The notes under the pieces were generated by a model. The model saw only the letters and a list, made by a program, of their open reading frames with translations, was not told the origin of the DNA and did no database searches. The translations under genes were made by a program, and so were the position numbers. Shown piece after piece: positions 32,951-39,082 of a stretch of 39,082 nucleotides of DNA; the stretch's first letter is position 1, and the number at the start of each line of letters is the position of its first letter. The stretch lies in the IMG/VR virus record IMGVR_UViG_3300028392_000011, positions 1 through 39,082 of that record, one strand, 5' to 3'. Source of the DNA: a virus.

Positions 32951-33757
32951 ATGTGTTTGCTGATAGTGTGTGAGCCTGGTCATCAGCCTACCATTGAGCA
33001 ATTGAAACGTGCTGCGTGTGCTAACCCGCACGGTTTCGGTTTCGCTATGGTGGCAGGGGATCAAATAATTCACAGGCGCGGTATGTCTGCTAACAAGATC
33101 AACGCAGAGTTCTTGCGCTTGCGAGCCGAGCATCCTAATGGGTGGGCTATCTGGCATAGCCGGTATGCTACTCACGGTGTTAAGAATGAATCTAATTGCC
33201 ACCCGTACCCTATGGGTGATGATGGACTCACGTATCTTGCACATAATGGGATACTCGATCAGCCTATACCGGCTGGTGATAAACGATCAGACTCTAGGGT
33301 GTTTGCTGAGGATACGTTGCCTGCTATGGGCGGGATAGCTGCCCTCAATAACGATACGGTGCGGGCTATAGTAAGTGAGTGGGCTGGTAGTAGTAAGATC
33401 GCTATCCTCACACTCGACCCTGTCGCTGACTATCAAGTGATTATTCTTAACGAGAATCTTGGTACGTGGGATGATGGCGTGTGGTATTCCAATGGTAGTC
33501 ACAAGCCTGCGGTGGTGTATGATTACCCCTTGTATAGTGTGCCGTCCAAGTCTCCGACTCTTGTCGAAGTGTTCGATGACCCGATAGAGTTCGAGTGTCC
33601 CGAGTGCTTGTCTCCTCAATCGTATGATGACTGTATGAGTTGGTGTTCTCAATGCGGAATATGTTTCGAGTGCCAAGATCACGTGAGTGCTTGCCTATGT
33701 TGGGCTCCTGGTGAGGAATCCTATAAGGCTCAAGCGCTCCGACTATATGCTTACTAA
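32951..33757 (+). CDS. Class II glutamine amidotransferase with C-terminal zinc ribbon
   Basis: 268 residues. The initiator Met is followed by Cys2, the N-terminal nucleophile of Ntn-type glutaminases. Conserved parts: HSRYATHG (69-76), the CHPYP loop (83-87), AHNGIL (97-102) and Ser-Asp-Ser at 113-115. It would release ammonia from glutamine for the adjacent amidoligase. The C-terminal 65 residues carry clustered cysteines (ECPECL, WCSQCGICFECQ, CLCW), a zinc-binding segment not usual in this family and matching the zinc-rich front of its partner. No synthetase domain is fused, so it must work with another protein. Ribosome site AGGGGG, nine bases after the amidoligase stop. Confidence 0.85.
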   Translation: MCLLIVCEPGHQPTIEQLKRAACANPHGFGFAMVAGDQIIHRRGMSANKINAEFLRLRAEHPNGWAIWHSRYATHGVKNESNCHPYPMGDDGLTYLAHNGILDQPIPAGDKRSDSRVFAEDTLPAMGGIAALNNDTVRAIVSEWAGSSKIAILTLDPVADYQVIILNENLGTWDDGVWYSNGSHKPAVVYDYPLYSVPSKSPTLVEVFDDPIEFECPECLSPQSYDDCMSWCSQCGICFECQDHVSACLCWAPGEESYKAQALRLYAY

Positions 33758-33787
33758 TATAAAACTACAACAGAAAGGAAATGCAAT

Positions 33788-34069
33788 ATGAGTATAAATA
33801 CAATAGAGCTCGTAGATACTCTGCGTGCTCTGATCGCTGACGGAAACGAGGATAGCGATATCCTCAAGCAATTAGTAGATAGGCTCGACCCGATTCACCC
33901 TCGCGGTACCATTCTGCAAGCGGACGGTATTTTCTCTGACCGTTTCAAGCCTGACTCTATGTGGGTATCCAATGGTGACGGTACCTATCTTCATCTTACT
34001 GGCGAGAGTGGTCTTACCGCTAAGCACTCTCGTCTTTCCGGTCATACGTATATCCGCTTCTCCGTATGA
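33788..34069 (+). CDS. 93-residue protein ending the amidoligase operon
   Basis: Not assigned. Residues 1-38 are helical and acidic (TIELVDTLRALIADGNEDSD), the rest strand-rich (GTILQADGIFSDRF, then GDGTYLHLTGESGL and HTYIRFSV). It ends in a hydrophobic segment and has a clear ribosome site (AAAGGAA). As the last gene before a strong terminator in an operon with an amidoligase and an amidotransferase, it could be their substrate or a specificity factor; this is inference from position. Confidence 0.62.
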   Translation: MSINTIELVDTLRALIADGNEDSDILKQLVDRLDPIHPRGTILQADGIFSDRFKPDSMWVSNGDGTYLHLTGESGLTAKHSRLSGHTYIRFSV

Positions 34070-34072
34070 TCT

Positions 34073-34120
34073 AAAGGGTAGGCGTTCCTTTACTGTCCTT
34101 TGGGAGCGCCTATCCTTTTA
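34073..34120 (+). terminator. Strong intrinsic terminator of the amidoligase operon
   Basis: A 16-bp stem, AAAGGGTAGGCGTTCC with the complementary GGAGCGCCTATCCTTT (two G-U pairs), and a T-rich end (CCTTTTATAC). It begins three bases after the last stop codon of the operon, so the genes after 34139 probably have a separate transcript or are read through less. Confidence 0.85.
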
Positions 34121-34138
34121 TACTATGTAAGGGGTGTA

Positions 34139-34369
34139 ATGAAACTTTTCTCTGCACTAAAAAGAAAACGTGACAAGTTCGCGGGGTATGATCTTACTGG
34201 CATACCTACGCACACTTGTGTGTGTGGCTGTAATGTTTTCGAAACCCTTGTGTCTTTCGATGAAGGCAAGGTGGCGTGGTACACGCTCAATGGATACTGT
34301 TATGCGTGCAACAATAAGGTAACTTTGCCAACAGAAATAGATGAGGTTAATTCTTATGGCGAAGTATGA
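34139..34369 (+). CDS. Small zinc-binding protein
   Basis: 76 residues from ATG 34139, which follows AAGGGGTG. A CxCxC cluster (Cys27, Cys29, Cys31 in TCVCGCNVFET) and a distant Cys54/Cys57 pair (GYCYAC) would bind zinc. The basic start (KLFSALKRKRDKFAGYD) suits nucleic-acid binding. Proteins with this text occur in other aquatic actinophages, function unknown. Its end overlaps the next gene by 14 bases. Confidence 0.7.
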   Translation: MKLFSALKRKRDKFAGYDLTGIPTHTCVCGCNVFETLVSFDEGKVAWYTLNGYCYACNNKVTLPTEIDEVNSYGEV

Positions 34370-34526
34370 GTTCAAGTGTGATGGTTGCGGTCTAGGTGTC
34401 GAGCTTGACCGTACTATGGGTGATAGTGAGCCACCGGATTGTATGTGTGGTGATAGAATGAGACGTGTCTATCATAGTGTGCCTGTAAAGTTTAATGGTT
34501 CTGGATTCTATTCAACGGGAGGTTAA
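34356..34526 (+). CDS. FmdB-type zinc ribbon protein
   Basis: 56 residues. Cys8-x2-Cys11 (KCDGCG), Cys29-x-Cys31 (DCMCG), then RRVYHSVPVKFNGSGFYSTG, the typical end of FmdB family zinc ribbons, putative regulatory proteins of bacteria and phages. The GSGFY-S-T end is well conserved. Start at ATG 34356 (GAGGT upstream). It may help transcription of middle genes, by family only. Confidence 0.78.
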   Translation: MAKYEFKCDGCGLGVELDRTMGDSEPPDCMCGDRMRRVYHSVPVKFNGSGFYSTGG

Positions 34527-34527
34527 T

Positions 34528-34626
34528 GTGTGTGAGTTTGAAGAGATCGGTATGGATGAGGACGAATTGCGTGATGCTATAAGTGAGCAAGCACAATGGG
34601 ACGAAGATGGCATTGGTGATATGTGA
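34528..34626 (+). CDS. Tiny acidic protein (GTG start)
   Basis: 32 residues with many Asp and Glu, including EFEEIGMDEDELRDAI and a WDEDGIGD end. GTG 34528 is placed right after the FmdB stop, behind GGGAGG; an alternative ATG at 34526 gives only 18 residues in another frame. Its stop overlaps the next start (GTGA), so the pair is coupled. Function unknown; an acidic decoy or inhibitor is one guess. Confidence 0.55.
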   Translation: MCEFEEIGMDEDELRDAISEQAQWDEDGIGDM

Positions 34627-34748
34627 AAAAACTTTTGATAGGTGGAGGTTCCATTGTCCTGTGTGCTTTTATAGGTGGTGGATCTGCTAGTTCTTTACCG
34701 TTCTTATTTATTATCATCGGACTACTATGGATTGTGGGGGTGTTATGA
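34623..34748 (+). CDS. Tiny two-span membrane protein (GTG start)
   Basis: 41 residues in two hydrophobic halves: KKLLIGGGSIVLCAFIGGG, then LPFLFIIIGLLWIVGVL. GTG 34623 overlaps the preceding stop, and its TGA overlaps the WhiB ATG (ATGA), so it is in a chain of coupled genes. The start has two Lys, suggesting the N-terminus is in the cytoplasm. Membrane-inserted microprotein of unknown role. Confidence 0.58.
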   Translation: MKKLLIGGGSIVLCAFIGGGSASSLPFLFIIIGLLWIVGVL

Positions 34749-35125
34749 TAACGGCTCTTCGAGAAGGCAACGCTATGATCGGGTTGTGTACTGATCATTG
34801 GGACCCAGACATTTGGTTCCCCGAAGTATCATCTAAAGAAATGGAAAATCTTCTTGGTCATATCAGACCTGACCCAGAGTATAGGATACAAGTTTCTTTA
34901 GAAGCTATCGTCATATGCAATGAATGCCCTAGCCGTGTGCCTTGCCTTGAGGCTGGTATGAAAGAAGAAAATATTAACCACGGTATTTGGGGTGGCTTGA
35001 TGGTTGCCGAGAGACGACAGAAGGCAGGCTTGTCTGCTACTACTAATTCAAATATATCTGACGTTAAAGTTTCGCGCATCGTCAGAAATAAGTTGTTGAA
35101 AATTTATGAAAAAAATAATAGTTAA
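34745..35125 (+). CDS. WhiB-like transcription regulator
   Basis: 126 residues. The four cluster-binding cysteines are Cys15 (GLCTDHWDPDIWFP), Cys58, Cys61 and Cys67 (VICNECPSRVPCLE), followed by the GIWGG turn (80-84) and AERRQKAG, the DNA-contact segment. WhiB-like proteins hold a 4Fe-4S cluster, bind the main sigma factor, and occur only in Actinobacteria and their phages; in mycobacteriophage TM4 such a protein blocks host WhiB2 and superinfection. It probably switches host or phage promoters here. Start at ATG 34745, after TGGGGGTG. Overlaps the next gene by 20 bases. Confidence 0.88.
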   Translation: MITALREGNAMIGLCTDHWDPDIWFPEVSSKEMENLLGHIRPDPEYRIQVSLEAIVICNECPSRVPCLEAGMKEENINHGIWGGLMVAERRQKAGLSATTNSNISDVKVSRIVRNKLLKIYEKNNS

Positions 35126-35516
35126 TTCTATTTTTGTTTCTATCATTGTGTTGATTTCTTTTGTTGCCTTTGCGCATACAACTAAAGAAGTTAAGCAAGA
35201 TAAAGCTGTGATCATTCCTCGTGTTTGGAGTGTGGCTGACAGTCGTGCTTATGCTAGGGATAAAATGTTTGAGTTGGCTGATAAAGAGTTTGGTTGTTTG
35301 AATAAGTTGTGGTCTAAGGAATCTAATTGGAATCCTAAGGCTTACAATAAAGAAAAGGTAGGTGGTAAGAATGCTGGTGGTATACCTCAAGTACTTGGTA
35401 TGGACCCAGCTTTGCCTGCCCCTGCACAAATAGATAGAGGTATCGAGTATACTTTGTATAGGTATGGTACCTTTTGCAAAGCGTGGAAGTTCTGGCAGAG
35501 ACATAGATATTACTAA
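35106..35516 (+). CDS. Secreted transglycosylase-like protein
   Basis: 136 residues. Residues 1-23 are a signal peptide or anchor (KKIIVNSIFVSIIVLISFVAFA). The mature part matches the lysozyme-like C-terminal domain of aggregation-promoting-factor and related actinobacterial proteins: Cys64, LWSKESNWNPKAYN with the likely catalytic Glu72, GGIPQ (91-95), and YTLYRYGTFCKAWKFW with Cys124, which may pair with Cys64. It would cut glycan strands outside the membrane. It is encoded with regulators, not with the lysis cassette, which points to a role before lysis, such as cell-surface change or exclusion of other phages. Start overlaps the WhiB gene. Confidence 0.78.
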   Translation: MKKIIVNSIFVSIIVLISFVAFAHTTKEVKQDKAVIIPRVWSVADSRAYARDKMFELADKEFGCLNKLWSKESNWNPKAYNKEKVGGKNAGGIPQVLGMDPALPAPAQIDRGIEYTLYRYGTFCKAWKFWQRHRYY

Positions 35517-35531
35517 CGATAGGAGTATGTG

Positions 35532-36017
35532 ATGGAATATAAAGCTAAAGAAGAACTACTGTTCAAGTTCTTGAAAGAAGAATACTATCCTGATCTTGAA
35601 CTATTATCGTATGAAGTTTACTCTGGTCACGATGCTATCTCTGATAATGATGAAGTGTTTGTTGAATTAAAATGTCGCAACACTCATTACGATAATCTTA
35701 TGATAGAAAAAATTAAGTACGATCATATGATCTCTATAGCTTCGGCATTGAACTATGGTGCATTATATATTTGTGAAACACCTAAAGGTATATGGCAATT
35801 CAATCTTCTTAAAACTCCACCCAAGTGGGAGGAACGAGATGACTTACCTGCTACCACCTCGTTCATCAACACTAACCGTGTTAGTAAAACTGTTGGCTAT
35901 CTAAACATTAACCAAGGTAAAATACTTTACCCTGTGTCAGATGATCTTTGGGATCAGGACTTCGATTATGAATCACTCGTGTTCGATGGTGATGATTCAA
36001 TATTTGTTGTCGATTGA
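35532..36017 (+). CDS. PD-(D/E)XK nuclease-like protein
   Basis: 161 residues. N-terminal helix (KAKEELLFKFLKEEYYPDLE), then Asp34/Asp38 in SGHDAISDND and Glu45-x-Lys47 in VELKCR, the strand-order of a restriction-like fold; an Arg/Lys-rich helix (IEKIKYDHMISIASALNYG) follows. The C-terminal 60 residues (LYPVSDDLWDQDFDYE) are acidic. The fold assignment is from the motif only. Its last 52 bases overlap the sigma-like gene on the other strand, a convergent overlap. Host DNA cutting or end processing is possible. ATG 35532 lies six bases after AGGAG. Confidence 0.62.
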   Translation: MEYKAKEELLFKFLKEEYYPDLELLSYEVYSGHDAISDNDEVFVELKCRNTHYDNLMIEKIKYDHMISIASALNYGALYICETPKGIWQFNLLKTPPKWEERDDLPATTSFINTNRVSKTVGYLNINQGKILYPVSDDLWDQDFDYESLVFDGDDSIFVVD

Positions 36018-36655
36018 TCTGTCTCAACTATATCATTATCATTCTTGGGTCTATGCCCACCTATCTTAGACACTAGCCTTTTCAATGCACGCTTAGTTGC
36101 CATACGCGCAGCAGCGGGGCTAGCTAACTCCATCTTGGTGGCAATTACTTGGAACTCATCAAGGGTAATGTACCTGTGGAAGAGGATAGTGGAATCTTTC
36201 TTATCCAATTTCCAGTAAGCAATATTAATTTCGATAAGCATCGTCATCATATTGCCACCCTCTGCGGGCGTGGGTGCTTTACCTGACCTGCCTAAGTCTA
36301 CCTGTTGTGTCATCTCTAGATCACCACGGATAGCATTAGGTAGAAGTATCTCTACCATATCCATATCATAGTAATACAAGTCGGATACTTCATACCCTAG
36401 TGTGAGAGATTTCCATAGTTGACAGTAGTCTAAGGCTTGGTTCCTGAGGGAACGGTACAATAAGTTCTTTGCATCTTTCTCACCTATTGAATTCCAATGC
36501 TTAAGTTTATTGGGATGGGCAGCAAACCATTCGTAGAGAGATTGTTTAATGTCACCAAGTTCTACCATATCAAACTTCCTATGGTACTCAGCAGCCACGC
36601 TGGTGATGACATACTCCCAGGGTTCAATCAGATCCCATTCAATCATTTTCCCCAT
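35966..36655 (-). CDS. Sigma-70-like RNA polymerase factor
   Basis: 229 residues, or 226 from the second ATG (36646), which overlaps the upstream stop as ATGA and is preceded by GGGGAAA. The arrangement resembles phage sigma-like factors: a region 2-like helical part (LYEWFAAHPNKLKHWNSIGE to LWKSLTLGYEV), a linker, and a region 4-like end (DKKDSTILFHRYITLDEFQV, then SPAAARMATKRALKRLVSKI) that would be a helix-turn-helix for -35 boxes. The acidic Ser/Asn tail is disordered. It could redirect host polymerase to late promoters. Similarity is by pattern, so a different DNA-binding protein is possible. Confidence 0.62.
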   Translation of the reverse strand: MGKMIEWDLIEPWEYVITSVAAEYHRKFDMVELGDIKQSLYEWFAAHPNKLKHWNSIGEKDAKNLLYRSLRNQALDYCQLWKSLTLGYEVSDLYYYDMDMVEILLPNAIRGDLEMTQQVDLGRSGKAPTPAEGGNMMTMLIEINIAYWKLDKKDSTILFHRYITLDEFQVIATKMELASPAAARMATKRALKRLVSKIGGHRPKNDNDIVETDQSTTNIESSPSNTSDS

Positions 36656-37386
36656 ACCTTCTTGTCTACCACGAATGTTCCATCTTTTTGAATAGGCACT
36701 AGGTGCGGTGTTACTGTGTTGCCATCGACGTAAAGGATTCCGAATCCTTGCTGCCAGTTGAACAGTCCACCCTTAATATATTTGGCGTCTTTGTAATTCA
36801 TTAGGTTCCCGACTTCCATACCCCAGCTGGTACGCCCCGTGTAACCGGCGTAGGATTGGCTGTGGTGGACTAGACCCATACGGTGGGTATGCCCACATAC
36901 AACTGACATTCCTGCCCGTTTAGCCAGCCCCAGGGCTGTCATCCCACCGGTCTGGTTCATTGATCCTTCATCACCGTGCATCAGCAGCCAGCCTGGTGCC
37001 AGTTGGTAAGGATTTTTGTGGTAAGTTGTACCTATTTGATCTAGTTTGAGGAAGTTCTCTAAGTTAAGTTCAGGTAATCCAAGCAGTCCTGGTGCTCGCA
37101 TCATTACTGTATTAAATAATCTATCAGTATGATTGGAGCGTATCATATGTCTGACCTGCAAGGATTCAAGTGTCCGTACTGTTTCGTCACGATCTTTACC
37201 TATTGATCGTTCAAATTCTAATGGTGTGCCTTTGCTCCATTTTGATATGGTTTGCATATCCATCTCATCACCAACAGATACTACGTGATCAGGCTTGTAT
37301 GCCTTGATAAAAGCTGCCAAGTTTTTTACGGCACGCCTATCGTGATAGGGTACTTGAAGATCGGATACCACAACGATTGGTTTCAT
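36643..37386 (-). CDS. Calcineurin-like metallophosphoesterase
   Basis: 247 residues from ATG 37386 (GAGGC nearby; a start at 37407 adds 7 residues). All core motifs are present in order: SDLQVPYHD (Asp9, His15), VGDEMD (Asp40), SNHTD (Asn85, His86), LMHGDEG (His137) and CGHTHR (His166, His168). The enzyme hydrolyses phosphodiesters using two metal ions. Related phage proteins are found near sigma-like and replication genes; substrate unknown (cyclic nucleotides, RNA ends and nucleic acids are possibilities). First gene of the small minus-strand transcript. Confidence 0.85.
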   Translation of the reverse strand: MKPIVVVSDLQVPYHDRRAVKNLAAFIKAYKPDHVVSVGDEMDMQTISKWSKGTPLEFERSIGKDRDETVRTLESLQVRHMIRSNHTDRLFNTVMMRAPGLLGLPELNLENFLKLDQIGTTYHKNPYQLAPGWLLMHGDEGSMNQTGGMTALGLAKRAGMSVVCGHTHRMGLVHHSQSYAGYTGRTSWGMEVGNLMNYKDAKYIKGGLFNWQQGFGILYVDGNTVTPHLVPIQKDGTFVVDKKVWGK

Positions 37387-37448
37387 TGTTGCCTCTCGGT
37401 TTGACAAGTCAGGTAGCGTTCTTTATAATTGTCTTTACACTACTAGAT

Positions 37449-37512
37449 AGAAACCCCTTCGGGGGTTTCATTAATATACTACATTATCATACGATAGTTT
37501 GCGGAGCAAACT
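37449..37512. promoter_or_regulatory. Divergent spacer with two strong hairpins
   Basis: Between the phosphoesterase and nuclease genes, which point away from each other. GAAACCCC-TTCG-GGGGTTTC (37449-37468) is a perfect stem with a UUCG tetraloop, and AGTTTGC-GGA-GCAAACT (37496-37512) is a perfect 7-bp stem. AT-rich sequence follows (TATATATGTATATATAG). A plus-strand promoter could use TTGCGG (37499) and TATATA (37521), spacer 16, but the -35 box is poor. Neither hairpin has a T run, so they may serve as RNA leaders, attenuators or protein sites. Confidence 0.5.
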
Positions 37513-37545
37513 TATATATGTATATATAGTAAGAATTGGACAATC

Positions 37546-37734
37546 GTGATTCAATTAGATGAATACACATTACCTGAACACATATCGTATTCAGCCTTAA
37601 CAACCTATCTGACCTGCGGTTATCAATATTATTTGGGTAGATTATTGAACCTGAAAGAGAAGCCTAGCGTATGGTCAGTCGGAGGAAATGCTTTCCATAA
37701 AGCAGCCGAGTACTACGATACGGAAACACTATGA
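37546..37734 (+). CDS. Cas4/RecB-like nuclease, N-terminal part
   Basis: 62 residues from GTG 37546. It carries the start of a Cas4/RecB-family nuclease: ISYSALTTYLTCGYQYYLGR with Cys24, and GGNAFHKAAEYYD with His51 of the first catalytic motif. It stops at TGA inside ATGA, where the second part begins. In similar phages as I recall them the two parts form one protein of about 270 residues. There is no clear ribosome site and the GTG is near the 5' end of the transcript. Confidence 0.75.
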   Translation: MIQLDEYTLPEHISYSALTTYLTCGYQYYLGRLLNLKEKPSVWSVGGNAFHKAAEYYDTETL

Positions 37735-38339
37735 GTATCGAACGATGGAACAAAGCTTGGGATGAATGCGCAGAAGGCATAGACCTGAATGGCGCAAGGG
37801 TAGGTGGCACAGCCACCATAGCTAACCCCAACAAAGAAGATGCTATCTGGTGGAACAACACCGGACCAAAATGGTTAGAGACTTACATCAACTGGCGGAA
37901 GAACAACCCTGAATGGAAAGTATGGGTAGCACCTGACGGTCAGCCTGCTATCGAACTTGCTATGGCTCCCGTCATAGCCGGAGTACAGGTAAAGATGATC
38001 CTTGATAGAATCTTTGAAGTCAACGGTGAGTTAGTTATTGTAGATCTTAAAACATCTAAACAACTACCATCTAGCGCATTGCAACTAGGTATGTATCGTG
38101 CTGGTATTCAAGCCACGTACGGTATTGATATCAAGTTCGGTAACTATTATATGTCTAGGAAATCCGGTACTGGAATGATGATAGACCTGACTAAGTACAC
38201 GTATGATAAAATAGAATATCTAGTTGCAGCTTTTGATAAGGCAAGAAAAGCAGGACTGTTCCTTCCGAACAACAGCAATTGTAATACCATATGTGGTCTT
38301 ACCGATTACTGTCAGTTCTACACCGAGAAGATAGGATAA
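37731..38339 (+). CDS. Cas4/RecB-like nuclease, catalytic part
   Basis: 202 residues. Asp92 (MILDRIFE), Asp105-x-Lys107 (VDLKTSK) and Gln118-x3-Tyr122 (QLGMY) are the PD-(D/E)XK core, and three cysteines at the end (Cys184, Cys188, Cys194 in CNTICGLTDYC) would bind a 4Fe-4S cluster together with Cys24 of the preceding ORF. Cas4-like exonucleases process DNA ends for recombination. The split is a 4-base stop-start overlap, so reinitiation can make both parts in equal amount. It lies upstream of the zinc protein and helicase. Confidence 0.82.
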   Translation: MSIERWNKAWDECAEGIDLNGARVGGTATIANPNKEDAIWWNNTGPKWLETYINWRKNNPEWKVWVAPDGQPAIELAMAPVIAGVQVKMILDRIFEVNGELVIVDLKTSKQLPSSALQLGMYRAGIQATYGIDIKFGNYYMSRKSGTGMMIDLTKYTYDKIEYLVAAFDKARKAGLFLPNNSNCNTICGLTDYCQFYTEKIG

Positions 38340-38342
38340 CAA

Positions 38343-38732
38343 ATGAACAACGAAGGATATAAACTACAGGTGTCATACAAGACACCGACGGGCGATATGA
38401 TTAACGTCCGAGCTGACACGTCTGATGAACTGAGTGTCCTACTCGAAGGGGTGGGAGACTATGCTACGCAGATTGCTTCTGTACAAAAGTTGTTGGTGGG
38501 TGCATACAATGCAGTCCCTTTATCAACGCCGGTTTCCACTCCACCGGCTACGGTGTACAGTTCACCCACACCGGTGATCCAGCCTACTGGTCAGCCTATG
38601 ACCGCGACGCCTACCTGTCAGCACGGACAACGGTTACACAAGGCAGGGGTAAGCAGCAAGACGGGGAAACCTTACTCGATGTGGGTGTGCCCACTTCCGC
38701 AGGGTCCCGATCAGTGCAAGCCGACGAACTAA
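38343..38732 (+). CDS. Zinc-motif DNA-binding candidate
   Basis: 129 residues: an N-terminal strand-helix part (KLQVSYKTPTGDMINVRA), a Pro/Thr/Ser-rich linker, and a C-terminal knuckle with Cys92, His94, Cys116 and Cys125 (TCQHGQRL, WVCPL, QCKP). A basic KAGVSSKTGKPYSMW sits inside the knuckle. Zinc-tailed proteins of this kind are common in actinophage replication blocks, between the Cas4-like nuclease and helicase; single-stranded DNA binding is the probable role. Confidence 0.65.
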   Translation: MNNEGYKLQVSYKTPTGDMINVRADTSDELSVLLEGVGDYATQIASVQKLLVGAYNAVPLSTPVSTPPATVYSSPTPVIQPTGQPMTATPTCQHGQRLHKAGVSSKTGKPYSMWVCPLPQGPDQCKPTN

Positions 38733-38764
38733 TACAAGATTCATTATTCGACTAGGAGGTAGCA

Positions 38765-39082
38765 ATGCGTACACTCGTCCGATCTGTTGGGCGTGAATCA
38801 ATCGGAGGAGAACCATTGCCCTCCTGTTTCAAAGCGTTCGATGCTAATAAGATTGTCATCAGACGTGCAGAGGTATCAATGTTTGCTGCCGCACCAGGGG
38901 CGGGCAAGTCTTCGCTTGCTTTGGCGTTAGCATTAAAAATGAAAGTACCAACACTTTACATTTCCGCTGATACGAATGCACATACAATGGCAATGAGACT
39001 AGCGTCGATGATCTCGGGGAAGAATCAAGCAGAGGTCGAGCTTAAGTTGAATGATGACCTGGGGTGGACTAGAGCCACGCTA
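38765..39082 (+). CDS. DnaB/RecA-type replicative ATPase (5' part; continues at base 1)
   Basis: The N-terminal 106 residues lie here; the last 127 bases are the same as bases 1-127, and the gene continues to 592. ATG 38765 follows a textbook ribosome site (AGGAGGT). The Walker A loop AAPGAGKSS (residues 42-50) is present. A short N-terminal part (SIGGEPLPSCFKAFD) precedes it, too short for the DnaB primase-binding domain, so this is a minimal RecA-fold ATPase. See the left-hand part for the rest. Confidence 0.85.
   Translation, partial: MRTLVRSVGRESIGGEPLPSCFKAFDANKIVIRRAEVSMFAAAPGAGKSSLALALALKMKVPTLYISADTNAHTMAMRLASMISGKNQAEVELKLNDDLGWTRATL
38956..39082. repeat. Terminal direct repeat, right copy
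   Basis: Identical to bases 1-127. The copy begins mid-gene, in the DnaB/RecA-like ATPase, and the reading frame continues across the join without a break, so the two ends are one locus. Confidence 0.93.

Noticed and set aside
37449-37468. Intrinsic terminator with UUCG loop
   Set aside because: It lies between divergent genes, upstream of both, and has no T run on either strand.
1-39082. Canonical tRNA genes
   Set aside because: I found no cloverleaf with D and anticodon arms on either strand; the two T-loops found belong to the minihelices.

Overview
The window is a complete tailed-phage genome from a circular assembly. Bases 1-127 are identical to bases 38956-39082, so the unique circle is 38,955 bp, and the cut falls inside a helicase gene. 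The host is probably an actinobacterium: there is a WhiB-like iron-sulfur regulator (34745-35125), a family confined to Actinobacteria and their phages, and a secreted transglycosylase-like protein of actinobacterial type. The modest GC content (judged by eye, not computed) fits a freshwater lineage such as 'Ca. Nanopelagicales', but that is inference. I see no integrase, CI-type repressor, DNA polymerase or canonical tRNA gene.

Layout. (1) 37546-38955 joined to 1-2505, plus strand: replication and nucleotide genes (a Cas4/RecB-like nuclease split in two, a zinc-motif protein, a DnaB/RecA-type ATPase, a Holliday-resolvase-like nuclease, a primase split into overlapping zinc-finger and TOPRIM genes, a zinc-finger protein, a DUF1599/MazG-like protein), ending at a terminator at 2538-2574. 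(2) 30131 down to 2612, minus strand: the virion and lysis block. In transcription order it holds terminase, portal, very large internal virion proteins, scaffold, major capsid, a cluster of small basic proteins with a glycosyltransferase, connector, fibre and tail proteins, membrane proteins, a CHAP lysin and a holin-like protein. Gene order (the 1611-residue protein lies between portal and capsid) and the lack of a recognisable tail tube or tape measure suggest a podovirus. (3) 30132-31121: a 990-base control region without a convincing protein gene. It has a minus-strand promoter candidate, four TGAC(A/T)TA repeats and a hairpin-dense stretch that ends in a tRNA-like minihelix. (4) 31122-34069, plus strand: a basic protein, a second tRNA-like minihelix, a membrane protein, a zinc-module amidoligase, a class II glutamine amidotransferase and a 93-residue protein, closed by a terminator at 34073-34120. 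(5) 34139-36017, plus strand: small zinc proteins, tiny coupled ORFs, WhiB, a secreted transglycosylase-like protein and a PD-(D/E)XK-like protein. (6) 37386 down to 35966, minus strand: a metallophosphoesterase and a sigma-like factor.

How it works together. The phage appears to supply its own helicase, primase and nucleases, to borrow the host polymerase, and to redirect transcription with the sigma-like and WhiB-like proteins. The late block is translated through many ATGA or TAATG stop-start overlaps. The most unusual content is a pair of tRNA mimics (31041-31092 and 31431-31491). Each has a hairpin with a 5-bp stem directly abutting a 12-bp helix capped by the T-loop TTCGATT, then a single A and CGC. 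The 12 bp equal the acceptor plus T stem of a tRNA, but there is no D arm and no anticodon arm in the normal place. They flank the basic-protein gene, and the first sits at the end of the possible structured RNA. The amidoligase/amidotransferase pair downstream is the second item of special interest.
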